From contig CM043944.1 of assembly GCA_014529385.2 (NCBI GenBank), positions 66,976,895 through 67,040,894 of the forward strand: 64,000 bases of DNA, read 5' to 3'. The position numbers were made by a program, and so were the translations under genes. Below the pieces are notes generated by a model. That model ran no database searches, was not told where the DNA came from, and saw nothing but the letters and a program-made list of their open reading frames with translations. Positions 22,871 to 35,325 of this stretch are shown piece after piece. This stretch comes from Adiantum capillus-veneris. Its lineage: Eukaryota > Streptophyta > Polypodiopsida > Polypodiales > Pteridaceae. Numbering within the stretch: position 1 is the stretch's first letter; the number at the start of each line of letters is the position of its first letter.

Positions 22871-23689
22871 ATTAGGTTAAAATTTAAAATTCAAAATTTG
22901 ACTTTCAAGTGTTAAACCTAAACTTCCTGCTCTCTTTTATTTTGAATTTTGAAGAGTTTATAATCGTTTTCTTAAGGAGGAGAGTCATACCAAAGGAGTC
23001 ATAGCAAAAAAAAAAAAAAAAGAGTATAGAATTTTTTTGAAAAATTTACGTGAGACTTTGTCAATGCCTGTGTCATTTCGCTACGAGTGGAACGACACCC
23101 ATGGTCGAAATCTCCGTCCCGGGACCAAAATCACATACTGAAAAATACACTAAAAAACATTCAAAATTAGAGAATTTTTCCTCGAAAAAAGTACGATATT
23201 TTTTCGTGCAGTATTGATCGGGAGACTTGAAAACACATTTTAGAAAAATTTGGGATAAGCAAAAAAAAAAAAAGGCTTTTTTCGCCACATGCAATTGCGC
23301 ACTAATTGCACGTGTTTTGAAAGTGTAAGTATACATGCAACATACATGTATATATTTATACAAATAGTATTTAAACAAGCAGGTCATATACTAGAATGGG
23401 TTGCAAAGGTGTTGGTGAGTATTTGCGAAGAGGCTTGTAAAGGTGCAATTTGATCACACATTTGATCATGCGATACGTGCACACCATTGTTTTTATGTCC
23501 CTTCAAAGACGTAAACATGTCATATGGATGTACATCCACGGGACTACTTGAGACACGGTCTCTAGGTATAATCAATGGTTGTGGCATATTATCAATGAAT
23601 GTGGATGTGCCACGTGGCATATCGTGCGGCTCATACGTACCCCCTTATGTCTTGGCAGGCTCTAGCTTTCTGAAATCACTATATATAGC
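22871..23689. other. No gene seen between microsatellite and array
   Basis: AT-rich sequence with poly(A) runs near 23006-23021 and 23259-23271. Short open frames occur on both strands, but none shows a recognisable motif or composition. Confidence 0.5.
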
Positions 23690-25740
23690 ACCCTATGGCC
23701 CAAAGTCCATAGGATGCATATATAGCTCACCACAAAACACGAATTGAGGAGACCTTGTGGTCATAAATCCATAAGATCTATATATATTTATCTAGAAACA
23801 TCAACTATAGAATCCTATGGTCTTTTGTCCGTAGGATGCTCATATAGTCATCATGAAACACCTACATATAGGGCCCTATGGACCTAAGTCTATAGGATGT
23901 ATATATATAATCACTCCCTAGGCTATGGACCTTGTGATCTATATATATTTAGCTAGAAACATCAACTATAGAATCCTATGGTCTTTTGTCCATAGGATGC
24001 TCATATAGTCATCATGAAACACCTACATATAGGGCCCTATGGACCTAAGTCTATAGGATGTATATATATAATCACTCCCTAGGCTATGGACCTTGTGATC
24101 TATATATATTTAGCTAGAAACATCAACTATAGCATCCTATGGCCTTTTGTCCGTAGGATGTTCATATAGTCATCATGAAACACCTACATATAGGGCCCTA
24201 TGGACCTAAGGCCATAGGATGTATATATATAATCATATGATTATATATATAATCATATCAATATATCAATTATGATGTATATATATAATCATATGATGTG
24301 TATAGTTGCATCACGAAACACCTACATATAGCCTCCTATGGCTCTAATGCCACAGGATGTTAAATACCCATCGTGAGACAACTACAAATAGTGCCCTATG
24401 GCCCTCAGGCCATAGGATGTGTACAGTTGCATCGCGAAACACCTACATATAGCATCCTATGGCCCTAAGGCCATAGGATGTTATATACCCATCATGAGAC
24501 AACTACATATAGTGTCCTATGGCCCTAAAGCCACAGGATGTTATATACCCATCATGAGACAACTACATATAGTGTCCTATGGCCCTTAGGCCATAGGATG
24601 TGTACAGCTACATCGCAAAACACCTACATATAGCTCTATATTGGCCATAAGTCCATAGAATGTTATATACCCATCGTGAGATAACTGCATATAGTTCCCT
24701 ATGGCCCTCAATCCATAGGATGTGTATAGTTGCATCACGAAACACCTACATATAGCATCCTATGGCTCTAATGCCACAGGATGTTAAATACCCATCGTGA
24801 GACAACTACAAATAGTGCCTTATGGCCCTCAGGCCATTGGATGTGTACAGTTGCATCGCGAAACACCTACATATAGCATCCTATGGCCCTAAGGCCACAG
24901 GATGTTATATACCCATCATGAGACAACTACATATAGTGTCCTATGGCCCTTAGGCCATAGGATGTGTACAGTTGCATTGCAAAACAACTACATATAGCTC
25001 TATATTGGCCATAAGGCCATAGAATGTTATATACCCATCGTGAGATAACTACATATAGTGCCCTATGGCCCTCAGTCCATAGGATGTGTATAGTTGCATC
25101 ACGAAACACCTACATATAGCATCCTATGGCTCTAATGCCACAGGATGTTAAATACCCATCATGAGACAACTACAAATAGTGCCCTATGGCCCTCAGGCCA
25201 TAGGATGTGTACAGTTGCATCGTGAAACACCTACATATAACATCCTATGGCCCTAAGGCCACATGATGTTATATACCCATCATGAGACAACTACATATAG
25301 TGTCCTATGGCCCTTAGGCCATAGGATGTGTACAGTTGCATCGCAAACACCTACATATAGCTCTATATTGGCCATAAGGCCATAGAATGTTATATACCCA
25401 TCGTGAGATAACTACATATAGTGCCCTATGGCCCTCAGTCCATAGGATGTGTATAGTTGCATCACGAAACACCTACATATAGCATCCGATGGCCCTAAGG
25501 CCACAGGATGTTAAATACCCATCGTGAGACAACTACAAATAGTGCCCTATGGCCCTAAGGCCACAGGATGTATATTTACTCAACACAAAACACCTGCATA
25601 AAACATCATATGGACTAAAGGCCATATGATTTATACATACTTAATATGAACCACCTACATATAGCATCATATGGCCCTAAGTCCATAGGATTCTGTATAC
25701 CCATCATGAAACAACCACATATAGTGCCCTCTGTGTATAC
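23690..25740. repeat. Second palindromic array upstream of gene B (161-bp and 60-bp units)
   Basis: The left part (about 23792-24275) has three copies of a 161-bp unit: CTAGAAAC recurs at 23792, 23953 and 24114. From about 24300 to 25560 the unit is ~60 bp: palindrome CCTATGGCCCTAAGGCCATAGG, then a linker such as ATGTTATATACCCATC.TGAG or GTACAGTTGCATCGCGAAAC, then ACTACATATAG. Units alternate in fixed order, giving a higher-order period of 363-364 bp (TATAGTTGCATCACG at 24725, 25089, 25452), or six units; an earlier interval of 424 bp is seven. The core is the same as in 9500-18880 but the linkers are unrelated. The array ends about 90 bp before the gene B start. Confidence 0.9.
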
Positions 25741-25810
25741 AATCATAATGAAACACCTACATATATACTCACAATAAAATGATTTTGTGATGGTTTTCTT
25801 AACAAATATT

Positions 25811-25831
25811 TATTGAAACCTTCTTGCAGGT
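25811..25831 (+). promoter_or_regulatory. 3' splice site directly before gene B ATG
   Basis: TTGAAACCTTCTTGCAG followed by GT and the ATG. Gene B' has an AG one base before its ATG as well, so a leader intron ending next to the start codon appears conserved. Confidence 0.6.
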
Positions 25832-28800
25832 ATGGATTTTAATCAAGGTGATAGAGTATGCATGTTTGTAGCCACACAAAAGGTTGCCTTTGGGAGTGTC
25901 TATGAGACAAACCCAAATGCATATTGGTGAAGGAAATGTATCGGTGTCAGTTGATTTGTGTTTTCAAAAGAAAGCACTTATTCCATTTCCAACAATGGAT
26001 GCATTGACAGTGGGAGATGCTTTTCACAGTATTGTGAAATGGAGTACTGGGTTGCTACAACATATGGATGAGATACACTACGAAGGGGTTTCTATGTCTG
26101 AGACTCACAAAGGAATGGGAGCATTCGAGGCACAGTCTGATGGAATGAGCTATAGGGAGGTTTGGAAGGATAAGAGAGTTCAACTTTGGGATGAAAGCAA
26201 AACACATGTAGTAGCTGAAGGGGTTGTCATGTATGTGTGTCCATTTGATTCCGTGAACTTTTGTGTGCTAGGTGAAGATAACATCGGTATTGGTATTGAA
26301 ACATCCTATGCTTGTGAGGCTACTATTTCTGCACAATCTGATGTATGCAGCATCAATCTGGTTTGTTGGCCTATCAAGAGAGTGACAACTATGGATGGAA
26401 AAGCGTTGTTACAATATGAGGATTTACATGCTAGTGACGCATTACAAGATACATGCATTGAATCAGCTCGTTTGGTAGAGCATATTTCAAAAAAAACAAA
26501 AATATTTCTTTATGAATAGGAAGCCAAAAATGTCTATGAAATCTTCTAAGAGATCCAATCAAGCATCCATATCATCTGTCCATCTTGTTTCAACCATAGA
26601 TTATTTCTCTATGAGGTGATGTCAATATGCCAATAGAGATAAGGTCATGGCTATGCGCAATGAATTTTGGGAACAAAGTTTGCAAAATAGAACCAACTAT
26701 GTGTATGATACAATGTTGACTGCTTGGCGTGAGAACGAGGCAACTGCAAAGACTTGCTATGTATTTTCTTTTAATGGAAATGAGGTCTGTACTAGAGCTT
26801 GGTACGAAATTCATGGCATTCCAAAAACTTCATTTTATCGTTATCGTAAACAGTTTGAAAATGGGATTCGATGCTCAATGCATGGTAATGATGGTGTCAT
26901 AAGAAAAGGAAGAGACCATACAGAAATGGGAAGGGCATTGATGCGCTCTTTTGTAGATGATAACTCAGAGAAAATGCCACATAAGAGTAGAACTATGGAA
27001 GATGGTACCAGAGAAACCTTGCTTGCAATACCAAACACGTACAAGCAAATAGACATCTTACATGATGTCAATAAAACACTCAAGAGTATGTGTCTCAAGC
27101 CAATGTCTAGCACTACATTCAATAGGGTTTGGAATACAGAGTTTTCTAATGTGACCTTGTCAAAAACAAGCGAGTTCTCAAAATGTGTTGTGTGTAGTCA
27201 GATAAAGTCTCAACTAGAGTCAACAAAGGATGATGAGCTGATTTCACGTTTGAAGGATGAACGTAAAATTCACATGATGCAACAACAAAGCTGTAGAAAT
27301 GTGTACTACACCTAGCGTAAGTTCTCGCAAATGCAAAAGGATAAGTACTTATGCATTATACATGATAAAATGGACCAAAAGAAGACAGCAATACCTAGAT
27401 TGCGAGTGAACTTAAAAGACTATGTGAATGCATATAAGTTGCAAGTATCATTAACAGGTATGATAACACATGGGCATGGGCATGGGATGTATGGTCATTT
27501 CTCGTTGAATGGTCTATGGCCTTCAGATTCGAATGCTACAATTGGTTCCCTTGCATTATGCTTACAGAATTTGGAAAGAACAGAAAACCATGGGCTAGGA
27601 GATTTATGTCATGATGGTATGCCACATAGCAATGTAACATTGTTCAATGCATTGAATTCAAGGACAGCTTTAGACCACCAAAACAGAATGATGAAAGAGC
27701 ATGAGAGGAATGCATCAGCAGCAGTAACACCACCGTTGGCTATTGAAGGATGTAATGGAGAGATTTCTAACTTGCAATCAGCCTCCTCTCAATGTGTTGT
27801 GGATACCATGTCCACTCCCTTGTTTCAAAAATTGCCTGAGAATCTTCTGCTACAGCTAGATAATTGTGCAGGAGAGAATAAGAATCGATATTTGTTTGCA
27901 TACTTATCCTTGTTAGTAGCAAAAGGTGTTTTCAAAACCATGCATTTGGGATTCTTAATGGTGGGTCATACACATGAGGACATAGATGCAATGTTTAGCA
28001 GGTTCTCAGAGAGATTACGAACAGGAATGACCTACACTTTTCCACATTTGATGGAACATTTTCAAAAATGTGAAAGTTCAGCTCCAGCACCATTTTTGAT
28101 GACGCAAGTTCTTGACTTTAAATCCTTTGTTAAAGGGCACATGTGTGATGGACAAGATGCTCTTGTTGGACACTCTAAGACACTTCAATTTCGTTTCTTT
28201 ATGCAAGGTGAAATCCCAGTAATGCAGTACAAAATTCACCCCAAATCACCTGATTGGATGCCGAGGGAGTCAGGAATTGAGTTGTGGAAAAAAGATGATC
28301 AAGGGAAACCAAAATTGCCAGTAGGTTGTTCAGATGTGGTTCCTATAGCATACTATGTGAGGGATAGTCCGCTTGTTATTCAAGGGATTAAGAAATATCT
28401 TGAATTTTGGAAAAGATGGACTCTACTAAAGGGAAAGGAGCACGATTCTACAAAATACATGGAGCCAGTTATTATTTATTGGCAAAAAATAATTAGTGAG
28501 CTTGAACAACCAACCAATAAACAACTTGGTGAATATACATCATTTTGGCCAAAGACTACAGGGAGTCATAGAATGCAACAGATAGAGGAAGACACAGATG
28601 AGTTTCAAGGATATGAAGAATTGAATGATCACTATGTTAGTCCTCAAAGTGAAAGGCCACAGGAAGCTTTTAGGCCTCAAATTGATGTAAGGAAAGGGGA
28701 TTTTGTTCTTGTGAGACCCGCAGATCCAAAATATCCGATATGGCTAGGAGTTGCAGAGTCAGATGTTGATGTAGACAGCTCATCTCCTAACTACAAGAAA

Positions 28801-29040
28801 GTTTTCATTCAATATTGGGCACCAAAACATCGGAAAAAAAATCCCACAATCCAAGAACAATATGAGGATTGTTGGAAAAAGAATTGGTGCTGCAATCTTG
28901 CTGACCCAAAGCGTTGGGAGTGTGTTGATTCAATTGTGTGGTCATGGACTCCAAGGGGTGGAAAACTTGTAGAAGCAATTAAAATCCCATCCAATGTTGT
29001 GGAGAAAGCACAAGCTAGCTTAATAGGAGAAATTGACTAG
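25832..29040 (+). pseudogene. Gene B: DUF7869-type transposase-like gene, broken copy
   Basis: It aligns end to end with the intact 1075-aa gene B' at 49652-52879. The start ATG at 25832 is two bases after a 3' splice site (CCTTCTTGCAG). The frame is broken by a frameshift near 25920, another in an A-run near 26490-26500, a TGA at 26617-26619 and a TAG at 27313-27315 where the intact copy has Trp. From 27316 to the end it is open. It keeps the family's core: HGIPKTSFYRYR, IIHDKMDQKKTAIPRLR, LLLQLDNCAGENKNR and VGHTHEDIDAMFSRFS. The last three hold Asp, Asp and Glu/Asp that could form a DDE-like site (inference). It lies downstream of gene A on the same strand and just after a palindrome array. 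Confidence 0.85.
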
Positions 29041-29634
<594 letters not shown>

Positions 29635-29793
29635 TATTATTTATTTATTGATATTGTGTAAGCAAGAAACAACTCAATACCCTATTGCAATATTCTAGTG
29701 CGTGCAGATAGCCCAAAGCTTTGTCATATTTACAACTAATCTCTATTTTTCCTATATTCATAGGTAATCTCACAATCATGCAAAGAGGGTGTA

Positions 29794-29798
29794 GACGT
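29794..29798 (+). other. Target site duplication, left copy (GACGT)
   Basis: GACGT directly precedes the 5' LTR and recurs directly after the 3' LTR at 35321-35325. Five bases is the usual length for Copia integrase. Confidence 0.9.
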
Positions 29799-30013
29799 TG
29801 TGATTAAAGCCCAAGTTGCCTCTTATACGGATATGGCCACCCGTCCGCCTAACTCGCTTATCACTAACTCTTTGTATATACTCACTTATACTTGTGTGAA
29901 TAATAAGATTTGGGAGATAACCCTTCAAATAATTCTCTGCGTACTGTGTAAGCTCTCTGTCTGGGTATCTCTATGTGTGTGTGAGTTGATCTAAGCTCCG
30001 CTCCGTGACTTCA
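29799..30013 (+). repeat. 5' LTR of the Copia element
   Basis: It starts TGTGATTAAAGCCCAAG and ends ACTTCA, with TG..CA ends. It matches 35101-35320 along its whole length. The 5' copy lacks three bases at its start (TGT-GATT against TGTTGGGATT). Confidence 0.95.
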
Positions 30014-30015
30014 AT

Positions 30016-30033
30016 TGGTATCAAAGCAAGGTT
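30016..30033 (+). other. Primer-binding site (initiator Met tRNA type)
   Basis: TGGTATCAAAGCAAGG starts two bases after the LTR end. It resembles the TGGTATCAGAGC site complementary to the 3' end of initiator methionine tRNA, used by many plant Copia elements. Confidence 0.85.
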
Positions 30034-31074
30034 CAGTGCATTTTCGCCTAATCGCGCGCGTGCACACTTTTGAGGCAGATTCTAGATCCGGAGCTTGGAA
30101 ATTCACACTCGGCATTCCGGGAGTATTTCCAGAAGGTAACCTGGGGTTTCACTCCGCTTTTGAAGTGTTTATGCCCTCAAAATTTTGTTTTGAGAACTAC
30201 ATCAAAAGATATGTTTCAGCCGCAAAGAAACCCGTCCGGTGTAGATTGGCAAGCAGGAGGTGGTTGGCATCAATATCGGCATCGACATACATCACTCATT
30301 AGTCTTCAAAGCATCATATATAGACCAGGTACACATATATATCATCAGATATATATATTGCAGTCTGCATTGCTACTTCTTGTGCTTGCTAGGTTCCAGG
30401 GGAGGTGTGGCCATACGACGGCTTGACACCACTAACATGTATTTCAGATTGATGTACTGTGATTGTGGGTCTACTAGTTGTGAGTCATGCTAGCAGACAT
30501 ACCGCCGCAGCGGTCATAGGACTGTGATTGGTTTATTGTAGGATGTATGCTAGTTCTAGGCAGATTGTTGAACCATCTGAGAGGGTCGTGTGTGAGGTTT
30601 TTGGAAGCCAAGCACTGCGGAATGGGTTACCCAATCTGAGGTGGATTAGGGTGTTGGATTTCCCCTCTACACACATCCTCTTCGACGACTTTTATCCCAT
30701 AGGATGTATGACTTTGTGTAGACACTGGATTGCATCTTATGCGTCAAGCTGTTGAGGCATTGTTCATGGTTCAGTCTTGAGACAGATACAAGTTCTGTGA
30801 TCGCCCATACAGGAGACAGTGTATGCTTACAGGATAGCATATTACATAAAATTTTAGATTTGTCACTGGTCAGCTATTTATGGTTGTTTTTGAGCTATCT
30901 TTCTATTTCTAGAGCTCAGTTTACAGGGGAGCCTCTGTCAAAAATTTTCAAAATACTGACAGTTCTTGAGGAGAGATGTTCAACTTGTTGTTTACAGCTT
31001 GTTTATTGTGTACAAAGGCCAATTTACAGGGGAAACTCTGCCGGATTTTCCCAGGAGTAAACAGTTTGGCAGAC
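30034..31074 (+). other. Untranslated leader of the Copia element
   Basis: About 1 kb between the primer site and the gag ATG. Small open frames occur but none has a recognisable motif. Long leaders are common in plant Copia elements and hold packaging signals, which cannot be located here. Confidence 0.6.
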
Positions 31075-34000
31075 ATGGCATCTTCTCAAAGTGAGACTCT
31101 TTACAACATAAAGAAGCTGGATGGCACAAACTTTCCTTTCTAGAATAAGCAGATTTGGCAGGTTTTGGTGCAGAAAAAACAAGTGAAGCCATTGAAGCTC
31201 AAAGGGGAGAGACCAGAAGGTATGGCTGAAGATGAGTGGGAAGAGCTTGACGAGTTAGCTTGTTCCACAATCATGTTGACACTAGTAGAAATGTTTACTT
31301 CAACATAGCAGAAGAGACTACAGCGTATGGCGTATGGCAAAAGCTATGTGGTATGTACAAGAAGAAAAGTGCTGCTTCTCAGATTTATTGGCTCAAGAAA
31401 TTGGTGGATTTGAAGATGAAGGCAGGGACATCCATGTCAAATGATCTCAATGAATTTCACACAATTTTTAGCCAGTTAACAGCACAGGAGATAGTCTTTC
31501 CAGATTCAGTTAAGGCTATGTTTCTCTTAATCACTTTGCCAGACAGTTGGGATACTTTTCGCACGGCATTAAGTAATTATGTCGCGCCAGAGGGTCTTAC
31601 AAGTGCCAATGTAGAAGGCAGCTTGCTTACAGAGGAAGTGAACAGGAAGAACATTGACAAAGGCAAAGGCAATAGTGCTTTCCTCGTTCGAGGAAGACAA
31701 CAGTCTAAAGAGAAGAAGGGTAAGAAGGCAAAAAACCGAAGTAAGTCTCTTGACTCAAAGTCAAAGGATGACATAGAATTCTACCATTGTGTCAAGAAGG
31801 GTCACATGAAGAGATATTGTACAAAGAGGAAACAAGAAAAAGGAAAAACAAAGAGTTCTGAGCAAGATGAAAAGAAGAGTTCAGTGAAGATTGAAGAGGT
31901 GAATGTCAAAGGATCTGGTTCAGACAGTGATTCTGGTATAGCAGCTGGTGACATCTTCCTCACAAGCAATTTTGATTATGTTTTCTTGACTGCAGAGGAT
32001 GGACATGCTATGAGTGATTGGATTATCGACTCAGGGGCATCTTTACATGTTTCTCCACACAAAGAGTGGTTTACATCATATGTGGCTACTAAAGATTATG
32101 TCAGACTTGGCAATGAGCAGGTTTGCGACATACTTGGAGTGGGAGATGTGCAGTTAAAATTTCAGAATGGTTCTTCTTTATTGCTCAAGAATGTCAAACA
32201 TGTTCCAACAATTCAAAAAAGCTTGATCAGTACAGGGAAGTTGGATGATGCGGGTTATGTGACAGTCTTTGGAAACATCACTTGGAAGATCTCAAAGTTT
32301 CAATGATTGTAGCACATGGCAGCAAGTCAGGAACTATGTACATTTTACATGTTTCAGAGGTCAAATACCATGTAATTAATGTGATTGAGCAACCAAGTGT
32401 ATCACTCTAGCATCGTAGGCTGGGACATATGTCAAAGAAGGAAATGGACATATTGTCTCGTTCTGGTTATTTGCCTGGTTTCTCATTTCATAATTTTGAG
32501 TTTTGTGAGCATTGTGTTTATGGTAAGCAAATACAGGAACCGCATAGATCAAAGGGAAATAGTAAGGATGAATGGTTAGCTCTTGTACACAGTGACTTAT
32601 GCGGACCAATGCCTAGTTTGTCGCTAGGGGTAGAAACGTACTTTTGTACCTTTATAGACGATTATTCTCGCAGAGTATGGGTTTACTTCTTGAAGCACAA
32701 GGATGAGGTGCTCAAGGTCTTTAAGACATTCTTGCAACTTGTGGAGAATCAGAGTGGTCAGAAGCTGAGATGCTTAAGGACAGACAATGGTGGAGAGTAC
32801 GTTTCCAAGGCTTTCCAGGACTTTTGTGAAGCAAAAGTGATAAAGTGGGAACTTACTGCACCATACAATCCTTCACAAAATGGAGTTGGAGAACGTATGA
32901 ATAGGACCATACAAGAGAAGTTCATAAGCATGTTGTCAAATGCTGAGTTGCTTGATGGATTTTGGGCGGAAGCAGTGGCTACAGCAGTCCATTTGATCAA
33001 CAGGTCTCCTAGTAGGGTTCTGGATAAGAGTGAAGTGGCCGAGATGCTATGGACAGGAAAGGCACCTTCGTATAAGCATCTTAGAGTCTTTGGTTGTGAA
33101 GCTTATAGCCATATTTCCAAGGATTTGATGAATAAGTTAGAACCAAAGAGCAAGAAGTGTATATTTCTTGGCTACGAAGAATCGGGCATGATGGGTTACC
33201 GGCTTTGGGATCCTGAGTCGATAAAAGTTATTCGTAGCAATGATGTGCATTTCAATGAAGCCAAGTTTCACGCTAAGCCAGAGAAGACAGAGGACATCAC
33301 AAGAGTTGTCTTCAGGGAAGATGGACCTAGTGCTAGCACATCAAGACAGCATGGTCAGGCTCAGGAACAGCCTATAGTGACTAGAGAGGCAGAATCATTT
33401 GTGGTGAGACGTTCTGAGCGTGTCTCCAAACCACATGATCGTTATGTGCCACCTCTAAATTATGTCATGCTCACGGATTGTGGAGAACCGTCTTGTTACA
33501 TTAAGGAGGCATTACAAGTGCTTGACTCGAAAAAATGGAGTTGGCCATGCAATCAGAGATGATAACTCTGCATAAGAATCAAACGTGGGATTTGGTTCAA
33601 TTGCCAGAGGGCAAGAAAGCTCTACCTTGTAAGTGGGTTTACAGGTATAAGCTTACTCCTCATGATGGACAGCCAAAATACAAAGCACGGTTGGTTGCTA
33701 AGGGTTTTAAGCAAGAACACGGAATAGATTTTGATGAAGTCTTTTCACCAGTTGTCAAGATGACAACATTAAGAAGTGTACTTGCTTTGGTTGCCAAACA
33801 TGATCTGCATTTACATCAAATGGATGTGAAAACGGAATTTCTTCATGGATATTTTCATGAGGAGGTTTATATGCAGCAGCTAGAAGGGTATGTTGAGAAA
33901 GGCAAAGAGAAATTGGTATGTCGTTTGAGCAAGAGTCTCTATGGCAAAGAGAAGTTTCACCAATTTATGCTTTCTCAAGAATACAAGAAGTGAGACAGAT

Positions 34001-35015
34001 CATTGCCTATATACTCGACAAGCTAAGGATGGTAGCTTGATAATCTTTATCTTGTATGTGGATGACATGTTACTTGCTGGTAGACAAATGGCAGAAATTT
34101 CAGCTCTTAAGTCAAAAATGGCAAAGGTTTTTGACATGATAGACATGGGTGAGGCAAGTCATATATTGCGTATGCGTATCCAGCGAGATAGGTCAAAGAA
34201 GATGCTTTACTTATCTCAAGCAGAGTATATTGACAAGGTGTTGCAACGTTTCCATATGGACAGGGGAAAGGCATTGATGACACCATTGTCGTCATACGTG
34301 AAACCAAGCAACCAAGATGGCCCACAGTCTGACGTGGAAAAGGTTGAAATGGATATGGTGTTGTATGCGTCTGCATGTGGGTGTTTGATGTATGAAATGA
34401 TTGCTACACGTCCGGATATCGCATTTGCAGTGGCAGTGGTTAGCAAATATATGTCAAATCCTGACAAGAAACATTGGGAGGCAGTGAAAGGTATCATGAG
34501 ATACTTGAAACATACAAAGAGTATGCGCATATGCTATGGTAGTCAGGATTTGAGTGTCAGAGGATACACTGACTCAGATTATACAGGAGACTTGTATAAG
34601 AGGAGATCTACATCAGGCTATGTCTTTACATTGGCTGGAGGTGCCATATCATGGCGATCTTGATTACAAGATTGTATTACGCAGTCTACTACAGAAGCTG
34701 AGTATGTTGCAGCAAATGAGGCATGCAAAGAAGCTATTTGGCTTGGTAGATTGGTAGCAGACTTGGGAATCAAAGTAGATATGCCAGAGTTATATTGTGA
34801 TAGTCAAAATGCTATACAATTGGCACAGAATCCAGTGTTCCATTCAAAGACTAAGCATATTGATGTGAAATATCACTTCATTACGGAAGTACTTGAAGAC
34901 AAGCAGATACAACTGATGAAGATCCACACCAAGGACATCCTGCTGATCTACTCACAAAGGGACTTCCAGGAGAGGGTTTTGTGCATTGTCGTGAGTTATA
35001 TTGGGCATTGGATAG
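31075..35015 (+). pseudogene. Copia gag-pol polyprotein (multiple stops and frameshifts)
   Basis: Gag starts at ATG 31075. Domains in order: gag to about 31780; a zinc knuckle-like segment (FYHCVKKGHMKRYC) whose first Cys is Phe; protease with DSGAS near 32028; integrase with HSDLCGP, TDNGGEY and an ERMNRT glutamate (about 32585-32905, DD35E type); RT from about 33540 with MDVKT and the LYVDD catalytic motif near 34055; RNase H with TDSDYTGD, RRSTSGYVF and QSTTEAEYVA. Stops are TAG 31141-31143 and TAG 32408-32410 (both where related elements have Trp) and TGA 34661-34663 (where they have Arg). Frameshifts lie near 31290, 32298, 33540 (A-run), 33985 (with a small deletion) and 34937. The copy cannot make a working polyprotein but its RNA could be moved in trans. 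Confidence 0.95.
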
Positions 35016-35084
35016 ATGGCAGCCATGTAAATATTTGTACATTTATGTTCATAGATTTACAGTTACTTAAAGTGACACATTGGA

Positions 35085-35100
35085 CTTTAAAGTGGGAGGT
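35085..35100 (+). other. Polypurine tract of the Copia element
   Basis: TTTAAAGTGGGAGGT directly before the 3' LTR, nearly identical to the tract at 4129-4145. Confidence 0.8.
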
Positions 35101-35320
35101 TGTTGGGATTAAAGCCCAAGTGGCCTCTTATACGGATATGGTCGTCCGCCCGCCTAACTCGCTTATCACTAACTCTTTGTATATACTCACTTATACTTGT
35201 GTGAATAATAAGATTTGGGAGATAACCCTTCAAAGAATTCTCTGTGTACTGTGTAAGCTCTCTGTCTGTGTATCTCTGTGTGTGTGTGTGAGTCGATCTA
35301 AGCTCCGCTCCACGACTTCA
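35101..35320 (+). repeat. 3' LTR of the Copia element
   Basis: It starts TGTTGGGATTAAAGCCC and ends CGACTTCA; followed by GACGT. It has a longer TG run than the 5' copy. Confidence 0.95.
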
Positions 35321-35325
35321 GACGT
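35321..35325 (+). other. Target site duplication, right copy (GACGT)
   Basis: Matches 29794-29798. Confidence 0.9.

Larger units (their letters stand above)
29799..35320 (+). mobile_element. Complete Ty1/Copia LTR retrotransposon, decayed coding region
   Basis: A 5522-bp element with LTRs of 215 and 220 bp, a methionine-tRNA-type primer site, a polypurine tract and a matching GACGT target duplication. The order gag, protease, integrase, RT, RNase H marks it as Copia rather than Gypsy. The LTRs differ by about a dozen substitutions and two small indels, so the insertion is not recent. The coding region has at least three stops and five frameshifts. It inserted about 160 bp after the microsatellite that follows gene B. 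Confidence 0.95.

Noticed and set aside
23690-25740. Possible CRISPR array (regular ~60-bp repeat with spacers)
   Set aside because: The 'spacers' are themselves repeated in a fixed higher-order series, the setting is eukaryotic, and there are no cas genes.
31075-35015. Functional Copia polyprotein
   Set aside because: At least three in-frame stops and five frameshifts.
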